Made by a program: the position numbers and the translations under genes
Notes under the pieces: generated by a model
Seen by the model: only the letters and a program-made list of their open reading frames with translations
Told to the model about the DNA's origin: nothing
The model's database searches: none
NCBI GenBank assembly: GCA_964610885.1
Contig: CAZSWR010000004.1
Location: forward strand, 1 to 64,000
DNA length: 64,000 nucleotides
Reading direction: 5' to 3'
Origin: CAZSWR01 sp964610885
GTDB taxonomy: Bacteria; Bacteroidota; Ignavibacteria; Kapaibacteriales; UBA2268
In this document: in pieces, positions 63,347-64,000 of the stretch
Layout of the letters: every line of letters begins with the position of its first letter
How positions within the stretch are numbered: position 1 is the first letter of the stretch

Positions 63347-63570
63347 ACACAGTCCAACATACCATAATGAGAGTGTCAGAAAAAATCTGAATTGTATTGT
63401 ACCGCGTAGCGGTTGCTCTATTGTAGCAAAATGTTGACTCTTTTCGAGTGATTTCGCGTAGCGAATGTTCTATTGATTTGTTTGATTTTACCACGTTTAT
63501 ACAACAACCGCTACGCGGTACGGCTTGCACGGGAAAACAGCACCTACAGTATAACAACCGCTACGCGGTA
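63347..63570. repeat. Palindromic element family C, copy 3
   Basis: The copy starts AGTCCAACATACCATAATGA. Its units are TACCGCGTAGCGGTT at 63400-63414, ATTTCGCGTAGCGAATGTT at 63451-63469, AACCGCTACGCGGTA at 63506-63520 and a second AACCGCTACGCGGTA at 63556-63570. The first and last units are inverted copies with matching flanks (TTGTAG inside one, CTACAG outside the other). It is the best-preserved copy. No coding capacity is seen. Confidence 0.82.
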
Positions 63571-63703
63571 TCAATCCGAAGATATTTCTCTTTATATTTC
63601 ATGGGCGCATTACCCTTCCGAAGGTTAATGGCATTTCAACGCGCCACCAATGCCGCTCAAGCGATTTTTCGCATTATCCGGCAAATGGATACGTCTCGTG
63701 GGC

Positions 63704-64000
63704 TTACTTCGTCTGAAAGCTGACTACATAGTCCAAAAGCGGGTATCCGTCGAGCGATTTGAATGCGCTGCCTACCAAGATAAACTCGTACACCTTTTTC
63801 GCTTCGAGCGCCAATCCGAGAACGAGTGTCTTGTTGCCGTCCTCGTATCGGACATTCTTTCCTGCAATCGGGAACTCAGTGCCTTCGCTCATCGAGCGCC
63901 ATATAGAAAACCCCTTCCCGACGAGCGGCTTGTCGAAGTGTATCCTCATTTCCTTTGTGCTGCTCTCGGCGGATTCTGTATTGTTTGGAAATGGTTCGAT
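63704..64000 (-). CDS. C-terminal end of a secreted protein (Ig-like domain)
   Basis: The frame is open through the window edge. The last 98 residues read like a bacterial Ig-like (SbsA/big-type) domain: STKEMRIHFDKPLVGKGFSI, then strands ending KVYEFILVGSAFKSLDGYP and LDYVVSFQTK. The main part of the protein is outside the window, so function cannot be given. Confidence 0.55.
   Translation of the reverse strand: MEPFPNNTESAESSTKEMRIHFDKPLVGKGFSIWRSMSEGTEFPIAGKNVRYEDGNKTLVLGLALEAKKVYEFILVGSAFKSLDGYPLLDYVVSFQTK

Noticed and set aside
63347..63570. CRISPR array or tRNA-like cluster
   Set aside because: Only four units, in alternating orientation, with the same layout at two other loci; no spacer-repeat pattern.

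Overview
The window looks like a chromosome segment from a member of the Bacteroidota / FCB group, most likely from the Kapabacteria-Ignavibacteria side rather than a gut Bacteroides; the exact lineage is an inference. Supporting signs are three large secreted proteins with type IX secretion (T9SS) C-terminal domains and HYDIN/choice-of-anchor-D modules, Bacteroidota-type promoters (TTG, about 19 bp, TAnnTTTG), a 31-residue bS22-like ribosomal protein, a tRNA-guanine transglycosylase lacking the zinc cysteines, Gram-negative envelope genes (bamA, skp/ompH, lpxD, kdsC), a TPP-riboswitch-controlled TonB-dependent receptor and a bacterial deoxyhypusine synthase. No rRNA, tRNA, CRISPR array, integrase or intact insertion sequence was seen. 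The tmRNA is the only confident RNA gene.

Layout. 1-7 kb: an SRAP protein; a partner-switching set (membrane SpoIIE phosphatase, STAS antagonist, HATPase kinase); an MBL-fold gene coupled to a broken RhuM gene; ssrA; and a chemoreceptor cut off in its HAMP domain. 7-15 kb: a porin, two MITE-like elements, nuoG-nuoH-nuoI, threonine aldolase, a MarR regulator and a haem-binding membrane protein. 15-26 kb, almost all minus strand: DUF948 and YtxH stress proteins, kdsC, a histidine kinase, a lone receiver, glycogen synthase, ispE, a secreted protein, an RluB-type pseudouridine synthase, yajC, tgt and a Gfo/Idh/MocA oxidoreductase.

26-38 kb: an Omp28-like T9SS protein, a nested MITE, dtd, a 1527-residue VWA surface protein, a TerB-like protein, two tandem paralogous outer-membrane proteins and an orphan 144-residue gene. 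38-45 kb: an aspartase fused to a cyclic-nucleotide-binding-like domain, an esterase-like protein without its nucleophile, a flavin-binding-fold protein and the thiamine-linked receptor.

45-55 kb holds the most unusual locus, a tight three-gene minus-strand operon. It encodes an 1859-residue T9SS protein (VWA, WD40-like propeller, seven repeats of about 58 residues, cohesin-like domains), an outer-membrane protein with two OmpA-like domains, and an inner-membrane protein joining a PP2C-like cytoplasmic region through one membrane helix to a TonB C-terminal domain. Together they could form a trans-envelope surface complex.

55-64 kb: deoxyhypusine synthase, bS22, an HU-type protein, then the envelope-biogenesis run uppS-bamA-skp-ompH-lpxD with a structured non-coding stretch between the two skp-like genes. 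A heavy-metal-associated protein with a Cys/Lys-rich tail and the end of another secreted protein follow. Three copies of a palindromic element of about 225 bp or more (core ACCGCGTAGCGGT) lie in gene-free stretches at 14.4, 41.8 and 63.4 kb.
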